Assembly (NCBI GenBank): GCA_022709485.1
Contig: JAKLIS010000011.1
Coordinates: 1 to 14,139, forward strand
Reading direction: 5' to 3'
From: Elusimicrobiota bacterium
GTDB lineage: Bacteria; Elusimicrobiota; Elusimicrobia; F11
Length of the DNA: 14,139 nt
Positions 7,424-14,125 of the stretch are shown here, piece after piece. The notes beneath the pieces were generated by a model, which worked only from the letters and a program-made list of their open reading frames with translations, had not been told where the DNA came from and ran no database searches. The number at the start of each line of letters is the position of its first letter. Position 1 is the first letter of the stretch. The translations under genes were made by a program, and so were the position numbers.

Positions 7424-8569
7424 ATGAAAGTTTTTCCCAAGAAAATACTCTTTGGGGCGATTTGGGTTGTTTGCGCCAACCTCTATTCTGCGGGCATTCA
7501 GAAGGCCACAATTGCCAAACCAGGGAACGGGTCCGCCGCCGGGGCTCAATTCACTTTTTCCGGCATCCGGTTTGTTCCGCGCGAAGACGTTTTCTATCAG
7601 CAAATTATTCCGGGTTTGGCTGACTTGGCGCCGACTATCGGACCCGGATACAAAGTGGGCGTTTTCACAACCGGGAAATATAAAGGATACGATCTGATTT
7701 GGGCCGCCTTTGTTCCGGGGGGATCAACGGAAGAAACGTCCCAAAATATTCTTTATGACTTGCGATTCGCGAAAAAAGGCCGGGATTATATTTTTCTTCC
7801 CCGCATTTCAGACATCGCAGATCCAGCCGTCAATCCAGCAAAAAGCAGCAACATTCTGCCGGATGTTTTCAAGAAAATGGATACGGTTTTTCATATAGAC
7901 AAAGATTTCACCGTTCCCTTTTTGGAAAACCCGGTTAAAATTTCAAGCTCCCATTCCCGTCAAACCCTTTCGCTAAAAGGGAAGGGCGAAGGAATTGTTA
8001 AACCCACCCAATTTCAAACCGTTTTTAAGTCTGATATTTTTGGGCCCATAGTCCGACTAAAAGACGAAAACTCCGCAGGCTTTACAGTTGATGATTTTTT
8101 CATTTTCCGGCCCGATGGGACCTACGTGATTCTGACCTATGTGCCGGATTTTTCAACTAGAGACATACAATGGAAAACGCCCAGTAAAAAAGGCGGTGAG
8201 AAAGAATTTGTTCTCTCCGCTCTCTTTATTCCCGATGAACCCGCAAAAGTAATCCCATCCGTTGTGCCAAATAGATATCTCTTGGATAAAGATTTAGAAG
8301 CCGTGGGTCAAAACCGTTGGGGTGATTCCATTTTCGAGCTTAAAGACGGCAGCCATCCAATATTATTGGAATTTTTCCACCTTTATGAAGACGCCGAAAA
8401 GGATGAAACCATGGCGGGGGAATTTTCGAGCTGGGAAAATAAATCAGATAATGAAGAACCGTTAATGTCCTATTCGGAATTCTTGGCGGCTCACCCGGTT
8501 CTCTTTTGGCGGGACCCGTTCGGCCGAATGCTTCGGTTCAACAATAAAAAGTTCATTCCTTCGAATTAA
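7424..8569 (+). CDS. Secreted protein of unknown function
   Basis: I do not recognise this 381-residue protein. It begins with a probable Sec signal peptide: basic MKVFPKK, a hydrophobic stretch to about residue 20, and a possible cleavage after YSA (21-23). A cysteine at 17 lies in no convincing lipobox. No other membrane segment is evident. The mature part alternates hydrophobic and charged residues with many aromatics, suggesting beta structure, and contains several aspartate-rich and FxFRPDGTY-like stretches, but no catalytic motif I can name. The C-terminus (AAHPVLFWRDPFGR, then FIPSN) is aromatic and basic. There is no Shine-Dalgarno before the ATG; the downstream alternatives would remove the signal peptide, so this start is preferred. 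The gene is alone on its strand, divergent from mnmG, and its stop overlaps that of the convergent ompA-like gene. Codon use looks like its neighbours'. Confidence 0.8.
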   Translation: MKVFPKKILFGAIWVVCANLYSAGIQKATIAKPGNGSAAGAQFTFSGIRFVPREDVFYQQIIPGLADLAPTIGPGYKVGVFTTGKYKGYDLIWAAFVPGGSTEETSQNILYDLRFAKKGRDYIFLPRISDIADPAVNPAKSSNILPDVFKKMDTVFHIDKDFTVPFLENPVKISSSHSRQTLSLKGKGEGIVKPTQFQTVFKSDIFGPIVRLKDENSAGFTVDDFFIFRPDGTYVILTYVPDFSTRDIQWKTPSKKGGEKEFVLSALFIPDEPAKVIPSVVPNRYLLDKDLEAVGQNRWGDSIFELKDGSHPILLEFFHLYEDAEKDETMAGEFSSWENKSDNEEPLMSYSEFLAAHPVLFWRDPFGRMLRFNNKKFIPSN

Positions 8570-9708
8570 CGGGACAGTACTTTAAACTCAATCCGCCGGT
8601 TTCGCGCGCGACCTTCCTTTGTTTCATTGTCCGCCACCGGCACGCTGGGTCCAAATCCCTTGGTTTGAAGGCGATCTCCAGAAATTCCTTTCCCGACCAA
8701 ATAATCTTTCACCGCCTCCGCGCGCCGATCGGAAAGTTTTTGGTTCAACTCATCTCCGCCTTGGCTATCGGTATGGCCTTGAATTTCCACTGTCACGGTG
8801 GGATTGTCTTTTAAAATAGCGGCCACTTCATCCAAAGCGAAATAGCTTTTGGGTGAAATTTTTCCGGAACCCGCTTGGAAATGCACCCCTCGTAACACCC
8901 ATTCTTTGGTTGGCACCACATGAATTTCCTTTGGTTCTTCTTTGGGAGGGCATCCCGTTCCGTCGACATCCATTCCAGCGGGAGTATCCGGACAGGCGTC
9001 AACCACATCTGTGACCCCGTCTCCATCAGAGTCTTTTGGACATCCGAAAGTGTCCACCGGGACCCCCGCCGGCGTGTCCGCGCATTCATCTTCGACGTCA
9101 AAAACCCCGTCATGATCCGAATCTTCCGGCGCCCTCACGATGGGTTCCGGTTCCCTTTCCGTGCCGCCGATGAGCCAAGAAAGCCCCCCGGTCAATAGAC
9201 CGTCATTTGTCCCCACTCCGGTTTCAGTGTCAATAATGTGTCTGGCATCCAATCGAGCGGCAAAGGAAGGAGAAAAAAGAAATTTTAATCCTCCCCCCCA
9301 AATAGCGGCAACGTGGGCTGTGTCTCGTCCCAGATTTTCTCGGTTTAAACCCAGGGAACCGCCGCCGACGCCCAGATAAGGCCGGAGCCGCCCGAACCCA
9401 AAATGATATTGGAGTTCCGCCATGGGAAGAAGAATTTCAATTTTTTCAGCGCCGACCCATTCGTCTTCCGTTTGACCCCCCAGAAATACCGCCTCGACTT
9501 CCCAGTTTTCATTAAAGTAATGGCCCATCCCAATTCCGAAAACGCCGTCTTCATTGATATGAGAATCCCCCTCAAAAAAAATCCCCCCAGCCCGGAATCC
9601 CAATTCGGTTTTCCCCGCATAGGAAACAGCTTGGCCAAAGGTAAAACCATTGGCGGCGATGAAGATCCCGAAACACAGCCCGGCCGTTTTGATGAATGGA
9701 AGTTTCAT
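8566..9708 (-). CDS. OmpA-family outer-membrane protein with thrombospondin type 3 repeats
   Basis: This protein tethers the outer membrane to peptidoglycan. The 380 residues read in order: signal peptide (1-27, ending GQA); an N-terminal eight-stranded-type barrel region at about 30-183; a Pro/Glu-rich linker; two calcium-binding thrombospondin type 3 repeats at about 196-254 (DSDHDGV...CADTPAGV and DSDGDGV...CPDTPAGM), each with paired cysteines; and an OmpA C-terminal domain at about 272-378. The residues that hold diaminopimelate in E. coli OmpA are present at the same spacing: Asp314 in GHTDS and Arg329 in LSDRRA. AAGGAG lies six bases before the ATG. It is the last gene of the mscL-DUF481-ompA run, 43 bases after the DUF481 gene. 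Its stop overlaps that of the gene at 7424-8569. It could be a porin-like or purely structural protein. Confidence 0.93.
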   Translation of the reverse strand: MKLPFIKTAGLCFGIFIAANGFTFGQAVSYAGKTELGFRAGGIFFEGDSHINEDGVFGIGMGHYFNENWEVEAVFLGGQTEDEWVGAEKIEILLPMAELQYHFGFGRLRPYLGVGGGSLGLNRENLGRDTAHVAAIWGGGLKFLFSPSFAARLDARHIIDTETGVGTNDGLLTGGLSWLIGGTEREPEPIVRAPEDSDHDGVFDVEDECADTPAGVPVDTFGCPKDSDGDGVTDVVDACPDTPAGMDVDGTGCPPKEEPKEIHVVPTKEWVLRGVHFQAGSGKISPKSYFALDEVAAILKDNPTVTVEIQGHTDSQGGDELNQKLSDRRAEAVKDYLVGKGISGDRLQTKGFGPSVPVADNETKEGRARNRRIEFKVLSR

Positions 9709-9751
9709 ACGATTCTCCTTGGGAACAGGATTCTGTCCCTATTTCAATCAA

Positions 9752-10486
9752 TTAATAGTTGAAGACAAGAGCCGCCGTTGTGGTTGTATCATTTCGGCCA
9801 AATCCAATCGGCGGAGTCTGAACATGGTGCCAAACATATGAAATTTTCAACGCCATATGAGTGGAGACAGACGCCGTCAGCGCAGACTCCGTGTTGACCC
9901 TGAATCCTTCGGGATCGTCGAAATTATGGAGATATTCGGCGTCTTGGCTGAAATTGGCGGTTTCACTTAATGTTCGGACATATTTTCCGTAGGCCCGGCC
10001 GGAAGTGAAATCGTTCACGGGCCCGCGAGTGCGATCTTCATTGACATACCCGGCGCCCAGCTCAAATTTCAGATTGTTCTTGGCAGTGGCGATCACTTCC
10101 CGCCCCAAACCGACTGAAGAATCAATCCGGCTCTGAATTCCGGAGAACCGATCTTTATCCCAAATGACCCGTTCGTAGGCGTAGTTTTTTTCGGTTAAAT
10201 TAAACGTGAATTTTTCACCGGCGCTGTATTTCTCAGCGGTGGTGTCGCCTTCGGAATTGGCGCCTAGAGCGGAGCCCGTTATTTCGAGCCCCGATCGTGT
10301 CCAGTCATAATTGTAAGTATTCTTTGCTGAGTACGTATTGGATTTGGTATTTCCGTTGACACTCACGACGGAGACTTCCGCGACATCTTTCCAATTTTTC
10401 TTTTTGGGTTCTTCCCCGGAAACGGCCGGAATAAAGAGGGCCGGGGCAAAAATGCCCGCCACTAAAACATACGCAATTTTTTTCAT
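9752..10486 (-). CDS. DUF481 (YdiY-like) outer-membrane beta-barrel protein
   Basis: DUF481 proteins are outer-membrane barrels; family members have been named salt-induced outer-membrane proteins (YdiY). The 244-residue product has a signal peptide (1-24, hydrophobic core AYVLVAGIFAPALFIPAV). A short lysine-rich segment precedes the family's opening strand pattern around VSVVSVNGNTKSNTYS (38-53). Alternating strands run to the end, with LGREVIATAKNNLKFELGAG at about 127-145 as the other recognisable part. It ends in VFNY, a terminal aromatic residue typical of substrates of the BAM assembly machine. AGGGG lies six bases before the ATG, only 16 bases after the mscL stop, so the two are almost certainly one transcript. 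Its specific function is unknown. Confidence 0.87.
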   Translation of the reverse strand: MKKIAYVLVAGIFAPALFIPAVSGEEPKKKNWKDVAEVSVVSVNGNTKSNTYSAKNTYNYDWTRSGLEITGSALGANSEGDTTAEKYSAGEKFTFNLTEKNYAYERVIWDKDRFSGIQSRIDSSVGLGREVIATAKNNLKFELGAGYVNEDRTRGPVNDFTSGRAYGKYVRTLSETANFSQDAEYLHNFDDPEGFRVNTESALTASVSTHMALKISYVWHHVQTPPIGFGRNDTTTTAALVFNY

Positions 10487-10502
10487 GATTGACCCCTGAT
10501 TA

Positions 10503-10934
10503 TTATTTCGCGACCGCGGAAGCGCAGTGCGGACATTTTTTGGCTTTGATGGGAATGGCCATGGCGCATTCCGGACAATCTTTGCTGGTGGGAACGGGGG
10601 GCGCTTTTGGCTCTTCTCTTTTTAGGCGATTAATGACTTTGACCAAAAGGAAAACCGAGAAGGCCACGATGAGAAATCCGATGATATTGTTGATGAAGGT
10701 CCCGTAATTAATGGTCACGGCGGGAGTTTTTTCGCCGGCCTCTTTCAGGACAAATGCCAAGTCACTGAAATCCACATTGCCTAATAAAAACCCCAATGGC
10801 GGCATCATGATGTCGTTGACAAGAGACGTCACGATCTTTCCAAATGCGCCTCCAATAATGACGCCCACGGCCAGGTCAACCACGTTTCCTTTAACTGCGA
10901 ATTCCTTGAATTCTTTTACGACATTTTTAAACAT
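10503..10934 (-). CDS. mscL: Large-conductance mechanosensitive channel MscL with C-terminal zinc ribbon
   Basis: MscL opens under high membrane tension to release solutes after osmotic downshock. The 143 residues start [17 protein letters not shown], the normal amphipathic N-terminus. TM1 follows at about 15-42 ([18 protein letters not shown]), then a periplasmic loop, TM2 at about 78-101 ([17 protein letters not shown]), and a charged, proline-rich linker. The usual cytoplasmic helix bundle is replaced or extended by CPEC...CPHC at 120-137, a four-cysteine zinc ribbon. The ATG at 10934 is chosen over one 13 codons upstream because it has AGGAGGT six bases before it and the upstream ATG falls inside the likely -10 element. 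It is the first gene of the operon leading into the DUF481 and OmpA-like genes, which suggests shared envelope or osmotic control. Confidence 0.94.
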   Translation of the reverse strand: MFKNVVKEFKEFAVKGNVVDLAVGVIIGGAFGKIVTSLVNDIMMPPLGFLLGNVDFSDLAFVLKEAGEKTPAVTINYGTFINNIIGFLIVAFSVFLLVKVINRLKREEPKAPPVPTSKDCPECAMAIPIKAKKCPHCASAVAK

Positions 10935-10940
10935 TTTGAG

Positions 10941-10947
10941 ACCTCCT
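10941..10947 (-). promoter_or_regulatory. Strong Shine-Dalgarno that fixes the mscL start
   Basis: AGGAGGT lies six bases before the ATG at 10932-10934. It sits inside the longer open frame that begins at 10973, so the longer frame is unlikely to be the translated one. Confidence 0.85.
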
Positions 10948-10971
10948 ATTGAAAGGCAAAAGCACCGTTCC

Positions 10972-10977
10972 ATTATA
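10972..10977 (-). promoter_or_regulatory. -10 element of the probable mscL operon promoter
   Basis: A perfect TATAAT on the minus strand lies about 38 bases before the mscL start and would give a leader of about 30 bases. The -35 region at 17 bases (GGCAAA) is poor, so the promoter may need an activator or an alternative sigma factor. Confidence 0.45.
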
Positions 10978-11085
10978 AGTTCCCGGTTGGATTTTGCCTC
11001 TTGCGGATTATTGTGTGAGAGAGGCGAGGATTTTACAAAAAGGAAAATGAATTATCTGACAAAAAAAGTTGTTTTATAAAAATGA

Positions 11086-12411
11086 TTAATAGACACGCAT
11101 TCCCGAGGCTGAGGTGGTTTTTTCCTTTACAAACCAAAGAAGAATCCCCCCCGTTAAATAAAACAGCGCAAAAGACAATACTCCGGGCCTTAATCCAAAA
11201 TTTTGGACAACAACACCAAATATGAGCGGGCCCATGAACGCGGCGGCCTTTCCAACCACCGCATAAAAGGAAAAAAACTCGCTCGATTTTTCAGCGGGAA
11301 TCATGTTGGCAAAAAAAGACCGGCAGGCGGACTGCGAGCCTCCCAAAACAATGCCGGTAATGACCCCGATGACCCAGAATTCCCACGGTCGCCGAATAAG
11401 GGCCGCCCACAATGTGATTCCCACATAAACGGCCAGCGTAATCAAAATTGATTTTTTGTGGCTCCACCGGTCAGAAAGCCACCCAAAAAAAGTTGCTCCG
11501 AAGAAAGCCACGAATTGGACCACCAAAAAGCAAAGAGCCAAATCTGACATGGACATTCCGGTTAATTGCGCCCCGATTATGGAAGACATCACCAGAAGGG
11601 TTTGAATGCCATCGTTGTATATCAGGTAAGAAATGAGAAAAAGGCGAATGTCTTTTCGCTTCCAAACCATCTGAAAAGTGGCTTTCAATTCGGCGAAACT
11701 TTTTCCGGTTTCTGTTTGATGGAAATCTTCCTTGCCGGATTCGCCTTTAAACGAAGTTTCTCTTGATTTATCTCGCACCCAGAAAAAAGCGGGGAGAGAA
11801 AAAATAAACCACCATATCCCCACCACAAAAAAAGATGCCCGGACGGGCAGCGACCCATCCAAAGCGGCAAGACCGAATAGTCCCGGATTTTTTATCATCC
11901 ATAAATTGATCGCCAGGCATAGGCCTCCGCCGATATATCCCAAAGCAAAACCCAAACCCGAAACCCGCCCGGAAATTTTGGGTTCCGCCACCTCTTTCAA
12001 GAAGGCGTTGTAAAACACCTGGGCCATTTCATAAGCCCAAAATGAAACAAAGCCCAAAGCGAGTCCTCTAAACAAAAATCCGGGTTTGGCCGCAAAAAGC
12101 CCCGCGGTTGAAAAACATCCAATGATGGTGAATAAAATAAGGAACCGGCGTTTAAAGCCGTTTCGATCAGCCACCGCGCCCAAAATGGGAGAGAGCGAGA
12201 TAACACATGCCATCACAAAAGTGACCAAAAAGCTCCAAAGTGATTCCCCTCGAATAAGAATTCCCCAAACATTTGCTCCTTCCGGAGGGACCAACGCTTT
12301 GACAAAGTAAACGCTGAACAGGGCTGTGACAATTGATGTGGCATAGGCGGAATTGGCGAAATCATATATCGCCCAACCAAGAACAGGCCGTGTCCATTGA
12401 AAGAATTTCAT
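11086..12411 (-). CDS. MFS transporter of the UMF1/Atg22-like family
   Basis: A 441-residue inner-membrane protein with about twelve hydrophobic segments. It has the Atg22/UMF1 hallmarks: GWAIYDFANSAY at 12-23, a conserved AYEMAQVFYNAFL segment, SYLIYNDGIQT at the start of the second half, a GGSQSACRS helix and PAEKSSEFFSFY. A charged cytoplasmic loop divides the two six-helix halves. Yeast Atg22 exports amino acids from the vacuole; bacterial members have unproven substrates, so none is named here. The ATG is where family members start, but it has no Shine-Dalgarno. The gene is divergent from the histidine-phosphatase gene, with 28 bases between start codons, and appears to use a shared -10 element. 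No strong terminator is visible in the 151 bases between its stop and mscL. Confidence 0.9.
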   Translation of the reverse strand: MKFFQWTRPVLGWAIYDFANSAYATSIVTALFSVYFVKALVPPEGANVWGILIRGESLWSFLVTFVMACVISLSPILGAVADRNGFKRRFLILFTIIGCFSTAGLFAAKPGFLFRGLALGFVSFWAYEMAQVFYNAFLKEVAEPKISGRVSGLGFALGYIGGGLCLAINLWMIKNPGLFGLAALDGSLPVRASFFVVGIWWFIFSLPAFFWVRDKSRETSFKGESGKEDFHQTETGKSFAELKATFQMVWKRKDIRLFLISYLIYNDGIQTLLVMSSIIGAQLTGMSMSDLALCFLVVQFVAFFGATFFGWLSDRWSHKKSILITLAVYVGITLWAALIRRPWEFWVIGVITGIVLGGSQSACRSFFANMIPAEKSSEFFSFYAVVGKAAAFMGPLIFGVVVQNFGLRPGVLSFALFYLTGGILLWFVKEKTTSASGMRVY

Positions 12412-12424
12412 GATTTCGTATTAT
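12397..12424 (+). promoter_or_regulatory. Promoter for the histidine-phosphatase gene (rightward half of a bidirectional pair)
   Basis: TTGAAA at 12397-12402 and TATTAT at 12419-12424 are 16 bases apart, each matching five of six consensus positions. The start point falls near 12431, about seven to nine bases before the ATG at 12440, so the mRNA would be almost leaderless. That agrees with the missing ribosome binding site. The -35 lies inside the 5' end of the MFS coding sequence. Confidence 0.6.
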
Positions 12425-12446
12425 GGCATTTCAAACTTCATGCCAA
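12420..12446 (-). promoter_or_regulatory. Promoter for the MFS transporter gene (leftward half of a bidirectional pair)
   Basis: On the minus strand TTGGCA (complement of 12441-12446) is followed after 15 bases by CATAAT (complement of 12420-12425), preceded by TGC to give an extended -10. The start would fall at about 12412-12414, at or within a few bases of the ATG at 12411, giving a leaderless message. Its -10 shares five of six base pairs with the rightward -10. The 15-base spacing is short, which the extended -10 may offset. Confidence 0.5.
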
Positions 12447-13057
12447 AAACAACCTTAATATTCATTCGACACGCTGAAACACAGTGGAACCGGGAACAAA
12501 GAATCCAAGGATTTCAGGATTCTCCTCTTTCAGAAATCGGCCGGCGGCAAGCGGAAAGATTAGGCGAGCGCTTAAGAAAATTAAAACTTGCTTCTGTTTA
12601 TTCCAGCGATGCGCCGCGGTGTCTTGAGACGGCGAAAATTGCCCTTCAGGGAACTGAAGTTCTCATTCAGACGTTAATTGAATTAAGAGAGAGAAATCTG
12701 GGCGCCTGGGAAGGAGAAGTTTTTACTGATATAAAAGGCCGAGACCCGGAAGGGGTCCAAGCTTATTACGACAATCCCGCGTTTGAGCCGCCGGGAGGAG
12801 AGACTTGGCATTGCGTTCAGGCGCGCGTAAACCGGGGAATTCAAAAAATTTTGTCTGAAAATGAGAGTAAAAAAGTGGGCATCTTTACTTCCGGGGGGCC
12901 CATTAAAGCGGCCCTATTAAGCATCTTTGAAATTCCTCCGGAGAAATGGAGCGCGTGGCGGACAAGCAACACCAGTGTCTCGATTCTTGAGAAAGACAAG
13001 GGCCGTTGGCGGGTCAATATTTTCAATGACATGAGTCATTGGGTAAAAGATGAATAA
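12440..13057 (+). CDS. Histidine phosphatase family protein (phosphoglycerate mutase-like), second histidine replaced
   Basis: A 205-residue cytoplasmic protein of the histidine phosphatase superfamily, whose members remove or transfer phosphate through a phosphohistidine. The N-terminal signature is FIRHAETQWN (8-17), with Arg10 and nucleophile His11. It is followed by QGFQDSPLSEIGRRQA, the phosphate-pocket Arg60 in SSDAPRCLETA, and the acid Glu84 in LRERNLGAWEG. At the place of the second catalytic histidine (usually SHGG) the protein has TSGGPIK, with Ser151. The first part of the machinery is intact, so the protein may be altered rather than dead. A start at 12410 is open, but it would overlap the MFS start codon and add ten residues before the family's normal N-terminus, so the ATG at 12440 is preferred. 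It lies 71 bases before trxB on the same strand. The substrate is unknown. Confidence 0.88.
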   Translation: MPKTTLIFIRHAETQWNREQRIQGFQDSPLSEIGRRQAERLGERLRKLKLASVYSSDAPRCLETAKIALQGTEVLIQTLIELRERNLGAWEGEVFTDIKGRDPEGVQAYYDNPAFEPPGGETWHCVQARVNRGIQKILSENESKKVGIFTSGGPIKAALLSIFEIPPEKWSAWRTSNTSVSILEKDKGRWRVNIFNDMSHWVKDE

Positions 13058-13128
13058 CTGATTAAATAGGCCCTCTTTGGGCGAAAGATCGATCTCTAAG
13101 TTTGAAAAATATTTTTGAGGAGAACTTT

Positions 13129-14040
13129 ATGGAACGCAATGTTGTCATTATCGGGGGAGGCCCCGCCGGATATACCGCCGCGATATACACGGCGCGCGCC
13201 AATCTCGCTCCCCTTGTTTTGGCCGGTTATGCGGCCGGGGGACAGCTCATGACCACCACCGAAGTGGAGAATTTCCCGGGATTTCCCACGGGGGTGAATG
13301 GCCCGGAGCTCATGGACAACATGAAAGCCCAAGCGGATCGGTTCGGCGCGGAGATTCTTTTTAAAGACGCCACCAAAGTGGACTTCTCCAAAAAACCATT
13401 TGAAATCACTTATGAAGATATTGTCGTAAAGGCCAAAGTCGTCATTATCGCCACAGGGGCCGGTCCCAAGAAATTGAATATTCCCGCCGAGAAAAAACTG
13501 TGGGGCAGAGGCGTCTCCTCCTGCGCAACATGCGACGGGGCTTTTTACAAAGGAAAAGAAGTGGCCGTCATCGGCGGAGGAGACTCCGCCATGGAAGAAG
13601 CTACTTTTTTAACCCGGTTCGCCAATAAAGTGACTCTTATTCACCGTAGGGACGAATTTCGCGCGTCCAAAATCATGGTTGAGCGCGCCAAAAAAAATCC
13701 AAAGATTGCATTTGCCTTGAGCAAAACAGTTGATGATATCTTGGGAGACACCAAGGTGACGGGAGTCCGTCTTAAAGATGTGAAAACAGGCAAACTCTCA
13801 GAAATTAAAGTGGATGGATTTTTTCTAGCCATCGGGCACATTCCGTATTCGGAGATTTTCAAAACCCAAATCAAAATTGATGAAGAAGGTTATATCGTGG
13901 CCAACCACAAAACGGAAACCAATGTCCCGGGCGTTTTTGCCTGCGGAGATGTGGTGGACCACCATTTCCGCCAAGCTATTACCGCGGCCGGCTCTGGCTG
14001 CATGGCCGCCATGAGCGCCGAAAGATACCTTCAGGGATAG
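13129..14040 (+). CDS. trxB: Thioredoxin reductase (NADPH)
   Basis: TrxB passes electrons from NADPH through FAD and a disulfide to thioredoxin, keeping the cytoplasm reduced. The 303 residues are close to the usual 310. They show the FAD-binding GGGPAGYTAAIYTARA (9-24), the redox-active CATC at 132-135, the NADPH-binding GGGDSA (149-154) with HRRDEFRAS (172-180) for the 2'-phosphate, and the C-terminal FAD motif GVFACGDVVD (268-277) with RQAITAAGSG. GAGGAG lies six bases before the ATG at 13129; an in-frame TTG 27 bases upstream precedes that site and is rejected. No convincing promoter is seen in the 71-base gap after the phosphatase gene, so co-transcription with it is likely. A direct repeat and a long palindrome follow almost immediately after the stop. 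Confidence 0.97.
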   Translation: MERNVVIIGGGPAGYTAAIYTARANLAPLVLAGYAAGGQLMTTTEVENFPGFPTGVNGPELMDNMKAQADRFGAEILFKDATKVDFSKKPFEITYEDIVVKAKVVIIATGAGPKKLNIPAEKKLWGRGVSSCATCDGAFYKGKEVAVIGGGDSAMEEATFLTRFANKVTLIHRRDEFRASKIMVERAKKNPKIAFALSKTVDDILGDTKVTGVRLKDVKTGKLSEIKVDGFFLAIGHIPYSEIFKTQIKIDEEGYIVANHKTETNVPGVFACGDVVDHHFRQAITAAGSGCMAAMSAERYLQG

Positions 14041-14046
14041 AGGGGG

Positions 14047-14071
14047 GAAGGGGTCAGGGAAGAAGGGGTCA
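14047..14071. repeat. Direct repeat GAAGGGGTCA, two copies
   Basis: GAAGGGGTCA occurs at 14047-14056 and again at 14062-14071, a 15-base period, inside a G-rich, T-poor stretch. The second copy runs straight into the left arm of the palindrome at 14069. This composition differs from the surrounding coding DNA. Confidence 0.85.
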
Positions 14072-14125
14072 AGTCGCTACATGACTCATTTTTTGAATCA
14101 AAAAATGAGTCATGTAGCGACTTGA
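14069..14125. repeat. Nearly perfect 57-base palindrome (28-bp arms), possible REP/MITE-type element edge
   Basis: The arm at 14069-14096 is the exact reverse complement of the arm at 14098-14125, with one central base (A, 14097). The arms begin TCAAGTCGCTACATGACT and meet in T6-GAATC-A6. As RNA or single-stranded DNA it would fold into a very stable hairpin. It is not a standard intrinsic terminator, because the T run lies inside the hairpin and the sequence after it (ATAATCATC) is not a T run, though it could still stop transcription after trxB. A mobile origin (RAYT/REP-like or MITE) is inferred, not shown. Confidence 0.85.

Noticed and set aside
7424..7500. Lipoprotein signal in the unknown secreted protein (Cys17)
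   Set aside because: The residues before the cysteine (IWVV) do not form a good lipobox, so a cleaved Sec signal is more likely.
10935..10973. Longer MscL reading with 13 extra residues ([13 protein letters not shown])
   Set aside because: The upstream ATG overlaps the probable -10 TATAAT, has no Shine-Dalgarno, and the extension contains the strong AGGAGGT of the real start.
10996..11025. GCCTCT/AGAGGC inverted repeat between the MFS stop and mscL
   Set aside because: Six base pairs with an 18-base loop and no T run on the strand of the MFS transcript, so it is not supported as a terminator.
13024..13041. 7-bp hairpin (CAATGAC, ATGA loop, GTCATTG) near the end of the phosphatase gene, sharing ATGAGTCAT with the terminal palindrome
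   Set aside because: It lies in coding sequence, has no following T run, and a nine-base match to the palindrome is weak. I take it as coincidence.
13070..13082. Small GCCC/GGGC hairpin between the phosphatase gene and trxB
   Set aside because: Four base pairs and no T run; not adequate as a terminator or attenuator.
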